From: Sweltsa coloradensis
Taxonomy: Eukaryota > Arthropoda > Insecta > Plecoptera > Chloroperlidae
Length of the DNA: 64,000 nucleotides
Direction of reading: 5' to 3'
NCBI GenBank assembly: GCA_024449915.1
Contig: JAMZAV010001436.1
Span: 62,001-126,000, forward strand
The translations under genes and the position numbers were made by a program. The notes beneath the pieces are model-generated. The model searched no databases. It saw nothing but the letters and a program-made list of their open reading frames with translations, and was not told the DNA's origin. This document shows positions 1 to 10,893 of the stretch, piece by piece; the stretch's first letter is position 1; every line of letters starts with the position of its first letter.

Positions 1-1734
1 TTTCAAGGCCATTTGATAGTCTCTTATGTTTTTACAGCAGTCTTCTATACAATGAGTTCGTGCTATTATATCATATCGACTCACATTCAAGTATACCTGC
101 ATACTCAATGGTATGGATTATCTTTACTTCTCGTGTTGTTCAATCAGTTATCACAATTATCTTCTAAATACTTAATTAAGATAAAAAAGAAACTAAATAT
201 TAAAGAAAAGGGTTTGCGGAAGGTGTCATTAGCATTACCTATAAAATCTATAGATTTATTGTATTCTTGAGGATATTGATAATGATATTAAACTAAACAT
301 CAAAGTATTATCACATTAAAGTACCCCTTCAAGTTATTCAGAAAATTTCCAATACTCCCATAGCTCTGTAGCCGGAAACTGCAATATATCATTCATTTTT
401 ATTTTGCCATTTTTATTCTAGATGTAAATTGAAATAAATTAGGTTGTTAATTTTCTCTGAATAATTAGAGAAAAAGAAAATATGATTCTAAGCGTATTTT
501 GGCCTTATTCTGTAAATTTTATCCGGCTTATACGTTATGACGATTATTTGGAGTTGAATATATATTTCGACACAAATTTGAGTTTTTTATATGTTATTAA
601 AACAGTCCCGATTTATATAGGTGAATGCATATTAAAATGGCTTTTTCAAATATAGGCCTACTCTTACATCAGAAATTTTTTATGGTATGCGAGGAATAAA
701 ATTAATAGAATATTATTCCATTTTTAAACGTTTTACACTTAAAAATATATCTATCATCACCCATCAATGTTTTTGCGTCTAATGGCAGACAACTATTTAT
801 TTACTAACTTAAAGAACCGATCTTCAACAGAGAAGAAATGACAAGGAGGGACACGTGAGTTCAGATAACAAAATAAAATTGGAGAACATTAATAAATAAT
901 GTGATATTATTCATATTAAAATTGGATAAAATGCGACATATTTTTATCGCATATATTATTAGTTTTGCCAATATGAATGAATTGCTAATTCATTGGGTAT
1001 TGGGTGTGGCCTGAGTGGACCAAGGTATTTCGACAGGTTGTGACCTATCGCCAGAAATAGACAATGCAAGCAACGAAATCTCGTGTGCTCAGCCCTCAAA
1101 GTAGGCATGCAAGTATCCAAACTGCTTCCTATAATTACACAGGAATTACTTTCAAATTTCTTGCATTTTCGCTATAGGGTAAATTCCGTACTGAATAAAT
1201 TAAAGTGACATGAACCTTGTGCTACTGTGGCCAATTTAAGACTTTCTCGAAAATTATTTGAGTTTTTATTCAGACAAAATAAACTACATTGACGAACCAC
1301 ACCCTACGTTTGGTTATTTTATTTCCCCAAAAAACTACGTGTCATTAAGAAGTCAATAGCGTTTAAAATACCAACCATGAACACGATACCTGGCAATGAA
1401 CATTATATTTTATAGCATATACTTACCCCAATTACGGTTTGCGTTGCGTCCAGTCCAACCTTCTTCTATACAAGAAAGTCAACATCAAGGATGATAATTC
1501 GGTAAACATTTTTATGAAGGAATTAATTGGAAAGGAATGTTATTTTGCATATTGAGATATCGACTAACTATAGTATAATATATCATAAGATGGTATTGAT
1601 TATTTTTAATTGACTGTTGTTTTTGTTTTCTACTTTATTTACATGTTCGGTGACTCTTTATGGAATTTTGAATATATTATGAAAGGACAAGAGTTATAAA
1701 CTACGGATCAGTCAAGGTTTCATTAATTAAGTAC
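1..1734. other. unrecognised AT-rich sequence
   Basis: I see no repeat family, RNA gene or convincing exon here. The longest open stretch (85 codons near the left edge) is low-complexity and resembles no protein I know. Confidence 0.5.
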
Positions 1735-1921
1735 ACTAGGAAAACGGCAAAGTTAACTACCTAAACTACCATAGGCAAGAGTGGCGCAGTATGGATACCA
1801 ACTAAACTTAAAACCACATCGTACATGCCATTATTTATCAATCAACTTAAATGCAAATGTTTCTGGGTACTCAACACATGACTCGCTCACTCGTCTAACG
1901 ACGACTTTGGCGTTTTCCTAG
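1735..1921. repeat. inverted pair of Helitron-like 3' ends (187 bp)
   Basis: The left end ACTAGGAAAACG and the right end CGTTTTCCTAG point outwards as an inverted pair. The internal sequence (TACCAACTAAACTTAAAAC, then CAATCAACTTAAATG and GGTACTCAACACATGACTCG) matches 50611-50866. There is no target-site duplication: the flanks are GTACA and TCTAT. It would pass for a MITE, but the terminal motif is the hairpin plus CTAG end of the window's Helitron-like family. Confidence 0.6.
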
Positions 1922-2018
1922 TCTATAGTCGGCTAAGGTGCCTTAAACCCGGAATGTGGGAGACCCGGGTTCAAATCAACGATCAGTATAGATTTTATAA
2001 TTTCTAGATTGTATTAGA
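1922..2018 (+). repeat. tRNA-like segment (tRNA2 family) inside a Helitron-like element
   Basis: The part around 1930-1980 shows an A-box-like GGCTAAGGTGCC and a good B box (GGGTTCAAATC). It aligns with the better preserved tRNA-like core at 11019-11090 (GGAATGYGGGAGAYC followed by the B box). The downstream stretch AATTTCTAGATTGTA matches the right arm of that element. It is degenerate and lacks a cloverleaf, so it is not a functional tRNA gene. Confidence 0.55.
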
Positions 2019-2475
2019 GAAAATTATAAAACATGTTTTGAAATTTGAAATGCATACAATACATGCAAAACAAAGCCAGTATACGAAATACGTGTAAAGA
2101 TTGCAAGGTTTACTCATATCCCAGCGGAATGTTGGAGAATCTTGAGCGTGCAAGATTCGGTACACCTTGGTCACTGCAATGCATTCACCGCCTGACATTC
2201 GAAACGTGATTAGTAAAAAATGATTTTTTCAAGAACAAATAAATGTTAGAAATTTTCAACCTATTTTCAATTTATTATTTCTTGTAGGTAAAAAACGCAA
2301 GGAATGTTACTCATTTCGTTGACATTTCTCAGTTAACTCGTACCTGATGTCTGTTTAAAATTTCAGCGCAATCAGTTTAGCTATTCGGATTAATTTTAGC
2401 GTATACACATCACACTCGCAGAATCACAGAATAAGTGTCGTTTGTAAGACCTAGTCGCTGCGCTCCCTCGTCTAA

Positions 2476-2960
2476 AAGTAGTTTACCTTAGATTCTGACA
2501 ACACAAAATAAGTGATATTAGTGATGTTTACCCTCAGGTTATTAGTGCCCGTATTATTAAACAACAGCTTATTATTCAAGGCAAGTGTATGGTTTTTGAT
2601 TATGACATAATTTAGAAAACTAATGTATAATAAGGTTTGAATAAACAAACTGAATTAAATCGATAAAGTAAAATGTGAACAAACGTTGATTTTTTCGTCC
2701 AGAAAATGAATGAGAATATAGGCTTATAATAAACTAAAATATATGAAGGCTTGTGGTATTAATTATTAACAAGTTTCTAGATTTTAATACGTAAAGGCAA
2801 TAGTTTAGGAAAAACAATGTCAAACTAAAGAGCAAAAATAACATGTAACACTCTCGTCAGGAAAACATAACGGTAATCGTATGGTATTGGGCCACCCAAC
2901 TAAACCTCTAGGTTCAAATCGCTTAAATGTAATCGTTACAGACGATATTTCCAGTCTACT
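2476..2960. other. unrecognised AT-rich sequence
   Basis: No feature recognised. An isolated B-box-like GGTTCAAATCG near 2911 is not enough to call a tRNA-derived element. Confidence 0.4.
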
Positions 2961-2974
2961 TTAACGTCATATTT

Positions 2975-3480
2975 ATGTGACTGTTGACACTCTAGTGTAT
3001 TCAATCACACTCTTGAGTTGATACAGCAAAGTCACGATTCAACATCAGTGATAACAGTCATGTTTAAGTGCGGTAATAAAAAGAAAGTCCATAATACGAA
3101 TTCTCGTGTCGGTGATAATTCAGATTACCATACCCGTTAACAACGCATGACCACCATCTCCTGTCAGGTTTGGTGTGGATGTTTGGGTCGCTAACTTACC
3201 TCTCGAGTTATGGATACCTCTTCGTTTAAGACCGACTTCATCTACTCTCTACACGACGATACATGTTGACCCCCAACTTGTATTCAAATCACACTTGATT
3301 GACGTTTCTGATACACGCAAGTCACGATTCACTCATTTAATCAACAGTCAATGTTTCAAGTGCAGGGCAAAAAACAAAAAACCATAACTACAAAACATTC
3401 TTGTGGCCGGTCGTTGACGAATTAGACAAATATCACGTTTAACACGCATGCACCTACCACACAACTCCTGTGGTTATGTA
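2975..3480. repeat. diverged tandem duplication, period about 281 bp
   Basis: Two degenerate copies are in direct orientation. TGTTGACACTCTAGTGTATT near 2984 pairs with TGTTGACCCCCAACTTGTATT near 3264. AAGTCACGATTCA occurs in both, at about 3028 and 3318. CGCATGACCACCATCTCCTG near 3146 pairs with CGCATGCACCTACCACACAA near 3446. Divergence is substantial, so the duplication is old. The 70-codon ORF across it is not conserved between the two copies, which argues against coding. Confidence 0.5.
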
Positions 3481-4280
3481 ATGGATTGTTGGAGTTTTCT
3501 GCTCTTGGTCGGGATAATAATGCAGAATGCAGCCTTCTTGTACCTGTTTATAAAACGACCTTGATGTTGACAACGACCTTGTCAGAAAGCAAAAAGATCG
3601 GTGCATTTTTTGAGGGGAATGGAACGTGCTAAGGTGGTGATGGAAGGGGAAACTGGCAGAATAATATTCTAATGATGACTATGCATGGGCATTTAGGCTC
3701 GACCATGGTTTGGAACAAGATCTTCTGGATTATGCTAGGTTGCAGCTCTGATTGGCTGTATACATACGTGCGGCTTTTTCGATTCTTCTGAAGTATTTTA
3801 TATGTCGTTTTTAGAAATAACAGAATATAGAGGAGTCAAAGCATCATAGAATCTATTCCACACGCCTGTTTGGTGTTTGTAGTCTCTTCACATTTTGAAT
3901 GAAAAATTAAAACATTTGTTAGATTTATTATGTGATTAACTTTTTGACTTGAATGCGTATGCCGAACCTATAACACTTCCTAACGCAAATTTAATCCATA
4001 GGCTATTACAAATTTTATTTTGTAAATATAATTTGCATTAAATGAAACAATGCAATAGATCTTCAACATATGAAAAAACTTGTAAAAGTGTATTGTGTAC
4101 GGTGTGTGTTAACCTGATTGTTATAACAAGTTCAGGCACATAAAACATATAAGGGTACACAGAAAAGGGAGCGAAGTACTTACTCGAGTTGGGTTTCGAA
4201 CAAAATAAACGAAAAGTGTCATTATTCTTTCACCACCTCTGGGTGAGAGAGAGACTTTTATGCAACACAAAACATCATCA
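3481..4280. other. unrecognised sequence
   Basis: No coding or repeat signature recognised apart from a short CATCAT tract at the right edge. Confidence 0.4.
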
Positions 4281-4642
4281 TCAACATCATCACCCTATCC
4301 TGCAGCTCAGATGGAATCCTTGAAGCCGTATTAAAGTGGAGCTTCGTGGTCTCGTGGTGTGAACCCGCCTCAGACTCCCAGGCGTTGTAGAAACTTCCGA
4401 CGCCTCTGACAAGTCAGTGGGGACGTATCCTATTTGCATATCGGATCAGTTTAGCCTCACTTCAACATCATCACCCTATCCTGCAGCTCAGATGGAATCC
4501 TTGAAGCCGTATTAAAGTGGAGCTTCGCGGTCTCAGTGTGAACCCGCCTCAGACTCCCAGGCGTTGTAGAAACTTCCGACGCCTCTGACAAGTCAGTGGG
4601 ACGTATCCTATTTGCATATCGGATCAGTTTAGCCTCACTTCA
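4281..4642. repeat. recent tandem duplication, 2 x 181 bp
   Basis: Two almost identical units are head to tail. CACCCTATCCTGCAGCTCAG occurs at 4291 and again at 4472, giving a period of 181 bp. They differ only by small indels and substitutions (for example TCGTGGTCTCGTGGTG versus TCGCGGTCTCAGTG). The units are less AT-rich than their surroundings and contain GAACCCGCCTCAGACTCCC and CTCTGACAAGTCAGTGG. I do not recognise the unit. High identity implies recent duplication or gene conversion. Confidence 0.85.
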
Positions 4643-5121
4643 ATATCTCCTCGGATACACACAAGTTATTTCGGATACTATTTCTTTGCTCTTTTTAACA
4701 TTTGGATTATTATCTTAGAAAATAAACGAGATTATATAATAGAAAAGTGCACCTAGTCGTGTTGACCTTGAGCTGGCGCCGGCGCGCTCGCAGAGATCGT
4801 GTTTGTGACGCAGGGGAACATGTCCGAATGATTAGGATACTTGGAATGTACTTTTATAAAAAGTAGTAGCAATAAATATTAACCTTTCGTGATTAGTGGT
4901 TAATATCTGCTTAAATTAAATCGACAATTTGTTTTCGTTTCGTCATAGGACCTGGTGTAATGCTAATATTAAACGGGCACGTGATGTGGAAGGCACGTGA
5001 TAATTATTCTTTTATACTGCAAAACTTACGATCACACATGTAATTACTCAAGATAGAACTGAACTGAACTGAACTGTTTTATTTATGAGTATTTATATTA
5101 TGGATGTCAAAAGTCACAACA
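4643..5121. other. unassigned; GC-rich patch and short GAACT tandem
   Basis: A short GC-rich patch (GGCGCCGGCGCGCTCGC, about 4775-4792) stands out in AT-rich DNA. A (GAACT)n run lies at about 5056-5076, just before an A/T-rich stretch. Such short tandem tails can mark retroposon 3' ends, but no body is recognisable. Confidence 0.35.
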
Positions 5122-5246
5122 AATAGCAATTTTATAAAAATTTGTCTTGTGTTCTCGATAGCCCAATTGGTAGAGCTATGGCGCGTTCAGCCAGAGGTTC
5201 TGGATTCGATCCCCAGTCGGGGCATAATTTTATGACAATTGCTATC
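5122..5246 (+). mobile_element. TIR-tRNA-TIR element, tRNA1 family
   Basis: A tRNA-like sequence (about 5155-5223) has an A box (TAGCCCAATTGGTAGAGC) and a B box (GGTTCTGGATTCGATCC). It is bracketed by inverted arms: ATAGCAATTTTATAAAAATT on the left and, on the right, the complement ending in ATGACAATTGCTAT. The acceptor stem is not paired, so it is not a tRNA gene. Related copies lie at 9436-9557 and 53534-53656. The flanking inverted repeats are unusual for a SINE. Confidence 0.65.
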
Positions 5247-5260
5247 ATTCATTATTATTA

Positions 5261-6004
5261 CTAGGAAGCTTCGCAAACGCTTTTTCAGGCGCGTTGTTGG
5301 ATGAGTGTAATTTTTTAAAACAAAAAAGCGTGAAATTGCGATTTTCATGATAAATAATTTTTTTGATTACGCTCAAATTTCACACGAATATATTAATTAA
5401 TAAAATTAAGGTTCGGTGAAAAATTTATTACAATCGGATAAAGCATGTTGGTGTTATAAGTCCAAGAAATTGAAAAAATCGATAAAAAATTGAAAAATTG
5501 AGATTATCATGAGAAATAATTTTTTGATTCTGTTTAAATTCCACACGAATATATAAGTTCATAAAATTAAAGTTCTGTCAAAAAATCATTACAATCGAAT
5601 AAAGCATGTAGGTGTTGTAATTAAAAGAAATTTTAAAAATAGAAAAAATATCGTAAAGCTGCGATTTTCATAAGCAATAATCTTTTGATTGCGCTCAAAT
5701 TTTACACGAATATATTAATTCATAAAATAAAGGTTCTGTGAAAAATCATTACAATCGGATAAAGCATGTAGGTGTTATAAGTCGAAGAATTTTTTAAAAA
5801 ACGAAAAAAATCGTAAAATTGCGATTCTTATGAGAAATAATTTTTCGATTGCGCTAAAAAAAGTGGCAGTTCAAGTTCAGAGATTTCGAAGGCCTCCAGA
5901 AAATTTCATCGCAATTTGATTTTCGGTTTAGCCGGAATCGTGTTAACAAACACACAAAAACACCAAAAGAAGAAATAAAGAAGGAAAAAAAATAATAAAA
6001 TAAT
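5261..6004 (-). mobile_element. Helitron-like element, subfamily A, 5'-incomplete
   Basis: The 3' end is at 5261 (plus strand CTAGGAAGCTTCGCAAACGC, then CGCGTTGTTGGATGAG). The core holds about three tandem units of 155-163 bp marked by ACAATCGGATAAAGCATGT (about 5437, 5600, 5755). The 5' segment present in the related copy at 51588-52347 (with CTACACTGGAGA) is missing where the next element begins. It is non-autonomous, and the short ORFs inside are not conserved between units. Confidence 0.75.
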
Positions 6005-6366
6005 AATTGGATGAGCGTAGCGAGCGAAGCGGAGATTCCATTTCACTACACTGGAGAAAAAAATCCGGAATGTTTTATTTTCTTTTTAGCTTTTTTTCTT
6101 TTCTTCTGTATTATTGTGTGTTCGACTTATAATACATATACATGCTTTATTCGATTGTAATAATTTTTTCGCAGAAACTTATTATTTAATTTATATTATT
6201 ATATTATTATATTATTATATTATATATTATTATATAATTCGTGGGAAATTTGGGCGTAAACCAAAAATTTTTTTCCATGAAAATTGCATTTTTACGCTTT
6301 TTTGCGTTTAAAAAATTACGCTCATCCAACAACGCGCCTGAAAAAGCGTTTGCAAAGGTTCCTAGT
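6005..6366 (+). mobile_element. short complete Helitron-like element, subfamily A (362 bp)
   Basis: The 5' end is TTGGATGAGCGTAGCGAGCG, followed by CATTTCACTACACTGGAG. The 3' end is ACGCTCATCCAACAACGC, then the hairpin AACGC...GCGTT, closing with TTCCTAG at about 6365. The 5' GGATGAGC is inverted as GCTCATCC near the 3' end (asymmetric terminal inverted repeat). An ATT/TATA microsatellite fills the centre. With the preceding minus-strand element it makes a 1.1-kb block with CTAG ends facing outwards, flanked by TTATTA on both sides. In such AT-rich DNA this flank match may be chance. Confidence 0.75.
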
Positions 6367-6504
6367 TATTAACATTATTATTTCATTGTTGATGCTTTCA
6401 TAGCCTGAAATATTAGAAAAATCAAATCATTGGGTCTCAGATGATGATGCGCACAGTCGTATCGAAACGTAAGGTTTTGTAAATAAACGAGAAATATTAT
6501 GTTC

Positions 6505-6970
6505 CTAGAAGCAACAACAAATACGGTCAAAGGCGCCTAGAGTGTTTAGTCCCCGAGTCTTTCAACGACTTACCAGATCAGTTATTAAATTTTACAAAGA
6601 TTTCTGAGGTCAAGAGATATAAAAATTCAGCTCTTGCCTAAATCTGTTTTGATCTTACCTTGTTTCGTACTCATCCTTTAGCTGTATTTCTGTCGGGTAT
6701 CTGATATTTCTTTTGTAACTTAAAAAGCATTGATGTTGTGTAGTGTTTTATTTTATTTTAAGTTACGCTTAATCTACTTTCATTTGCTTATTTAATATTT
6801 GTGATTTGTTAATGTTTCTTCATAGTGATTTATTTCTCTACGATTGTTTTTGTTCGGTTTGGTTTATTTTACGTTGTTTATTCCACAGATGAGCCCGCAA
6901 AATGGGCTTTGTAAGTTTCTTTGACATGTGACAAAAATGATATTTTTTTGTCACAGTAAATTGAATTGAA
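6505..6970 (+). pseudogene. non-LTR retrotransposon 3' end (ORF2 C-terminus and 3' UTR)
   Basis: An open segment ending at the TAA at 6639-6641 encodes YGQRRLECLVPESFNDLP followed by DQLLNFTKISEVKRYKNSAL. This matches the extreme C-terminus of non-LTR (CR1/Jockey/L2-like) reverse-transcriptase proteins, where a basic 'YG.R.....P..WN.LP' segment precedes a short helix and the stop. About 330 bp of 3' UTR follows and ends near a GTCACAGTAAATTGAATTGAA repeat tail. The element is strongly 5'-truncated, as is usual for LINE copies. The subfamily cannot be set from this length. Confidence 0.65.
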
Positions 6971-9235
6971 AAAACATATGAATTCGTGTGCGAATTTACG
7001 TCACTTTTTTCATTTTTTTTTTTATCTGAATGATTGACTATGCTTATAGTTATGTTTTACGTTGTTGACAAACTTTTTCAGAAGATCTCAATTTCTCAAT
7101 TTCGTAAATTTATTTATATACGCCTATGATATTCAGTTATAAAAATTAAAAACTCATTTAAAAAGATGGACGAACTCGTTATAAACAAGTGCAAAAATAT
7201 TTATAATATATACATTTTATTTTTATTTTTGATACTAACAAAAAAATTGTTATTGAACGTATGTCCTGTTCCGTATTAAAAAACTAATTTACAGAGGGGC
7301 CAAACATTCAAATGCAATGCGATTGGAAAACATTGTCCCTTATGACCTTGGCCAAACAAGATCGTTGATAAATTAAGAAAATAACTAAGAAAATCAAACA
7401 CGAGAAAAGTGTAAATTAACTTTGCACGAATATCTAGATTCGACTCACAAGAAATCAAATTACTTCCTAGAAGTGAAGTTTTTTGCTCAAATAATAAAAC
7501 GTTTATTTATTATTTCATGCAAACCTTCTTAAGACGCAATTATTCTAAAAAAATTTATATGTTTCAAAATATATAGAACAAAGTGTTGGGTTAGTAATAA
7601 TTTTTCTTTTAGTCTAATACCATCGAGAAATATTTATAAAAAGTTATATATTCAATAACTCAGACTCAAGAAAAAAATACTTTACAACTGATAATGGGCG
7701 TTATTAAATTTCTAAGAAGTAAATAAATTTTCGTATTTGCACGCAAAACTAAAAAGCAGTATTAATTTATGACCCCCCCCCCCCCAACCCCCCCGTACGG
7801 TGGCAATAATGTGTTATATTTTTTTTAAGATTCACGTAGGCCTATGTTGTTGACTCTTAATAATTTGAAAGGCGTTCACTTTTTGGTAGTGCAAGATTAA
7901 AAAATAAAATATACTGGAAATTACTTTTGAATGTTGATATATTTCTTTATCAAGTCACGTTTCGCCGTTGTAATAATTTTATTATATGAAAACTTATTTT
8001 AAAATTATAATTCGTTACATTATTAAACACGATAAGATATTCTTACAAACAGCACACACGAGTATGTAATATCTTTACTATTCTAAAAAGTAATTTCTGT
8101 CGGTAACTACTCACTAGCCACCCACAAGAAAACCGATAACACTTTGCAACTGTGCCCAGAAACTGCTGATCTAAATGTAGCACACGTAACAGCTTTCAAC
8201 AAAATGCATGTTTATCCGAGGGCAGGTTCGGTTTCATTGTGAGACGTGAAACGTGAAACTCGCACAGACAAACAAACTGACAGAAAATGCTTCTTCTTAA
8301 AATTGATGTATATTATGATTGCAGTAGACTTGTCATCAAAATATTACTACGTGCTTATTCATAATGTTACGACAATCAGCCCAGAATGCCGATAAAATTA
8401 AAAATCCAAACCCTCAGTTTCAATTAGTTGTGAATTCTCACCGTTTAGCTTACGTTTTTTAACGATAATTTGCGCTCTCAAGTTGATTTAAACTTTGATA
8501 TCCAACAAACGTTTATTTTTAAAACATCTAGGTGGTTGGAATAAATCACCAAAGTTATTAAATTTAGAGTTAATTTCGAAGATTTTTTTTTTTAGTTTTT
8601 TAGAAATGTGAGTACTGCAGGGTGATTCTCTAAAGTTCGCGTTAAAAGTTATAAGTAACGCCTTGAATTATAATTTAACGCAGCAAAATCGCCCTGATTT
8701 ATCTAGGCATGTTTAACTTTAAATTATATTTAAGTAGGGATTAGTTTAGTAGTTGAAGCAAAATATTATAAATTAACCGTTTGCACGGGAAAACAAAAGC
8801 TGTGCGTTTATATTCGTCTCCTTGCTAGCCTCAGCGACTTCTCGTAAGCTAATTATTGTGTGTTGGCCTATATATAAGTTAATTTCACTACCAACTTCAC
8901 ATTATAACCGTAGACACCAAACTAGTAGTCAATTCCTAGAAGAGGCAGAAACGGAAAGTTGTTTTTGGCAGAAAATATTCATGTATATAAGGCAGCTTCC
9001 TACTTGATTCCCGCACCTAGTGCATATTAGAATGAAACCTATGAACGAGAATGTTATTAATAGCTGTGTGTTCCGAGATGTAATTGGCCAATAACATGAT
9101 TTGCGATTAATAAACACCTGACCTCAATCATGGCTAAGAATGTTTGCTACTCGACAGCAAACGGAAATAGCTTCCAGGCGGTTGCTACTGCAGAACGTCT
9201 AGACGTCGAGTGCAGACTGCAGGAGTAGCTGAAGT
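6971..9235. other. unrecognised AT-rich sequence
   Basis: No exon, RNA gene or repeat family recognised. A C-rich homopolymer run lies at about 7772-7797. ORFs of 60-62 codons here show no recognisable protein features. Confidence 0.4.
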
Positions 9236-9300
9236 TAGTGTCAGGGAGGCGTGGGATCGCAGCACTGTCGTCCCCACACTGTACTGTGGCCACCACAGCT
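9236..9300 (-). repeat. short dispersed repeat shared with 62404-62465
   Basis: On the minus strand this reads GTGGCCACAGTACAGTG and GACGACAGTGCTGCGATCCC. The same block occurs on the plus strand at 62404-62465 (GTGGCCATAGTGCGTG, then GACGACAGTGCTGCGATCCC). The unit is unidentified. Short ORFs on both strands overlap it, but shared DNA at two unrelated loci points to a repeat. Confidence 0.55.
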
Positions 9301-9373
9301 CTCAGAATCAACCAGATGGGGCATTAAAACAAACTGCGTCCGAAAATGGAGACAACTTATTTTAATTAAAGTC

Positions 9374-9557
9374 ATAGCAACTGTCGTAAAAGTTTGCCCC
9401 GACTGGGATTCCAACCCTGACAACAACGCAACAAAATAGCAATTTAGTAAAGGTATGTTCTGTAGGTAGCTTTATCGGTAGAGCTATGGCAAGTTAAGCC
9501 GGAGGGTCTGGGTTCGAATTCGTATTGAGGGCTAACTTTTACTACAATTATTGCTAT
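9374..9557 (+). mobile_element. palindromic tRNA1-family element with extra inverted half
   Basis: A full plus-strand copy at 9436-9557 has a left arm (ATAGCAATTTAGTAAAGG), a tRNA-like core (TATCGGTAGAGC and B box GGTCTGGGTTCGAATTC) and a right arm ending ATTGCTAT. It is preceded at 9374-9420 by an inverted partial copy holding only the reverse complement of the tRNA 3' half and arm (ATAGCAACTGTCGTAAAAG, then CCCCGACTGGGATTCCAAC). Together they make a hairpin-like unit, the same layout as the unrelated tRNA2 element at 10949-11126. Confidence 0.65.
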
Positions 9558-10893
9558 GAATCAATAATAATATAATTAATAATTCATCATTAGAGATACG
9601 TGAAAATAGCGTTTTGTGAAAAGATGCTACAAAGCGCTATATTTTTAATTAAAATTATGGTTTTCCAGTCCTATTTCATTTTATTGTACATAGTTCCTAT
9701 AATTTGGTTGTACACATTTTTATTCAGTTAACATTAATTCAATCTTGGTGACATAATTTTAAAATAAAAATATGAAAAAAAACTTCATACACAAGATTTT
9801 GAAAGTGGCCAAAAACTAGATGCTACAAAACGCTATAAAATGACACTTGAAAATGATATATACAAGTATTCTCTATGAGGGTTTTAGAAATAATAAACAT
9901 CATTTAAAAGTTTCAATATTGAATTCCAAAAGAAGCAATTTTCTTTTGGGTACTATTGACGTATGTAAGTAACCTTTAAATACTATCTTTATCGATTACT
10001 ATAATAATACAAAATTTGTTTCGCAGTCCTGCTCATTCGCAAGTGTTAGGTTCAAATCCCTGTTTATGCAGAAGGAAATTCACTTCTGAAATGAATATTC
10101 TATCCGTGAATGCTATAAGGGAACTGTAAACTCTAACTTAGAACAGCCCTGTAGCAACGGATAACTTAGTGGGTCTGGCTACACATTAGACAACTCACTG
10201 ACTTTATTGTAAGAATTGAATCTGCTTTTAAAGGATGCGAACAGTAAATTACAAATAGTTATTTTGTTTTGTTCTAATATTGGCGGAAGTATTTCAAATT
10301 CATTCAAACGTTTTGGTTGAAAAAGTAGTAGTATATATCTCATAAACTTCAAATTGACATATCCCCTGGGCTAAATACAGTATCCGGTTTTAAATGCTTT
10401 CACATTTCCTGGCACGGATACGAACTTTGCAGGTTCATGTATTGTAAATGCTATGTCATTATGATCGCTGCACAACACACAAATGTTTCTACACAATCTA
10501 TATTAGATTTTAGATTTTACTATAAACTCAAATATTATTATATGACATCGTCACTTTTGCTTATTCCGCAAACCAAACAAACGTAACTAGTTAATACAAA
10601 TAATTGTTACGTACTTTCAATGTGAGCTATCATTAATTTAAGTGTGTGTGCATGGTCCATCCATCCATACATGAAGTTTGGAACTCATGGTTTGAAATAG
10701 CATCGTCTTTATCGACTCTGGTAGCATTAAAAAATATTCGTCGCTTGTTCTTGTATTAAAATCAATAAATCAAAAATCATATAAATAATTGTGTAAAACC
10801 TTAACCTTTTACGTGACCGTTTCCTGTACACCCAAATGGGTATGTTATTATATAAATTATGTTTTGTAACAAATATGCTAATGGTTTACAACT
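9558..10893. other. unrecognised AT-rich sequence
   Basis: Nothing recognised apart from a B-box-like GGTTCAAATCCC near 10051 without a convincing A box. Confidence 0.4.

Larger units (their letters stand above)
1735..2475 (-). mobile_element. Helitron-like element, subfamily B, carrying a tRNA-like segment
   Basis: Read on the minus strand, the 5' end lies near 2475 with the motif TTTTAGACGAGGGAGCGC. The 3' end is at 1735, where the plus strand reads ACTAGGAAAACGGC, the reverse complement of the CCTAG terminus shared by every copy in this window. An additional, oppositely oriented 3' end ends at 1921 (GGCGTTTTCCTAG preceded by CTCACTCGTCTAAC). A plus-strand tRNA-like sequence follows at 1922-2018. 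The same order of parts recurs at 50611-53378, where it is split by younger insertions, so this composite is a real multiplied unit and not a chance assembly. It is non-autonomous: no Rep/helicase coding is visible. Exact ends are inferred from comparison with other copies. Confidence 0.65.

Noticed and set aside
5155..5223. Functional tRNA gene
   Set aside because: A and B boxes are good but acceptor-stem pairing is absent and the sequence belongs to a repeated TIR-flanked family.
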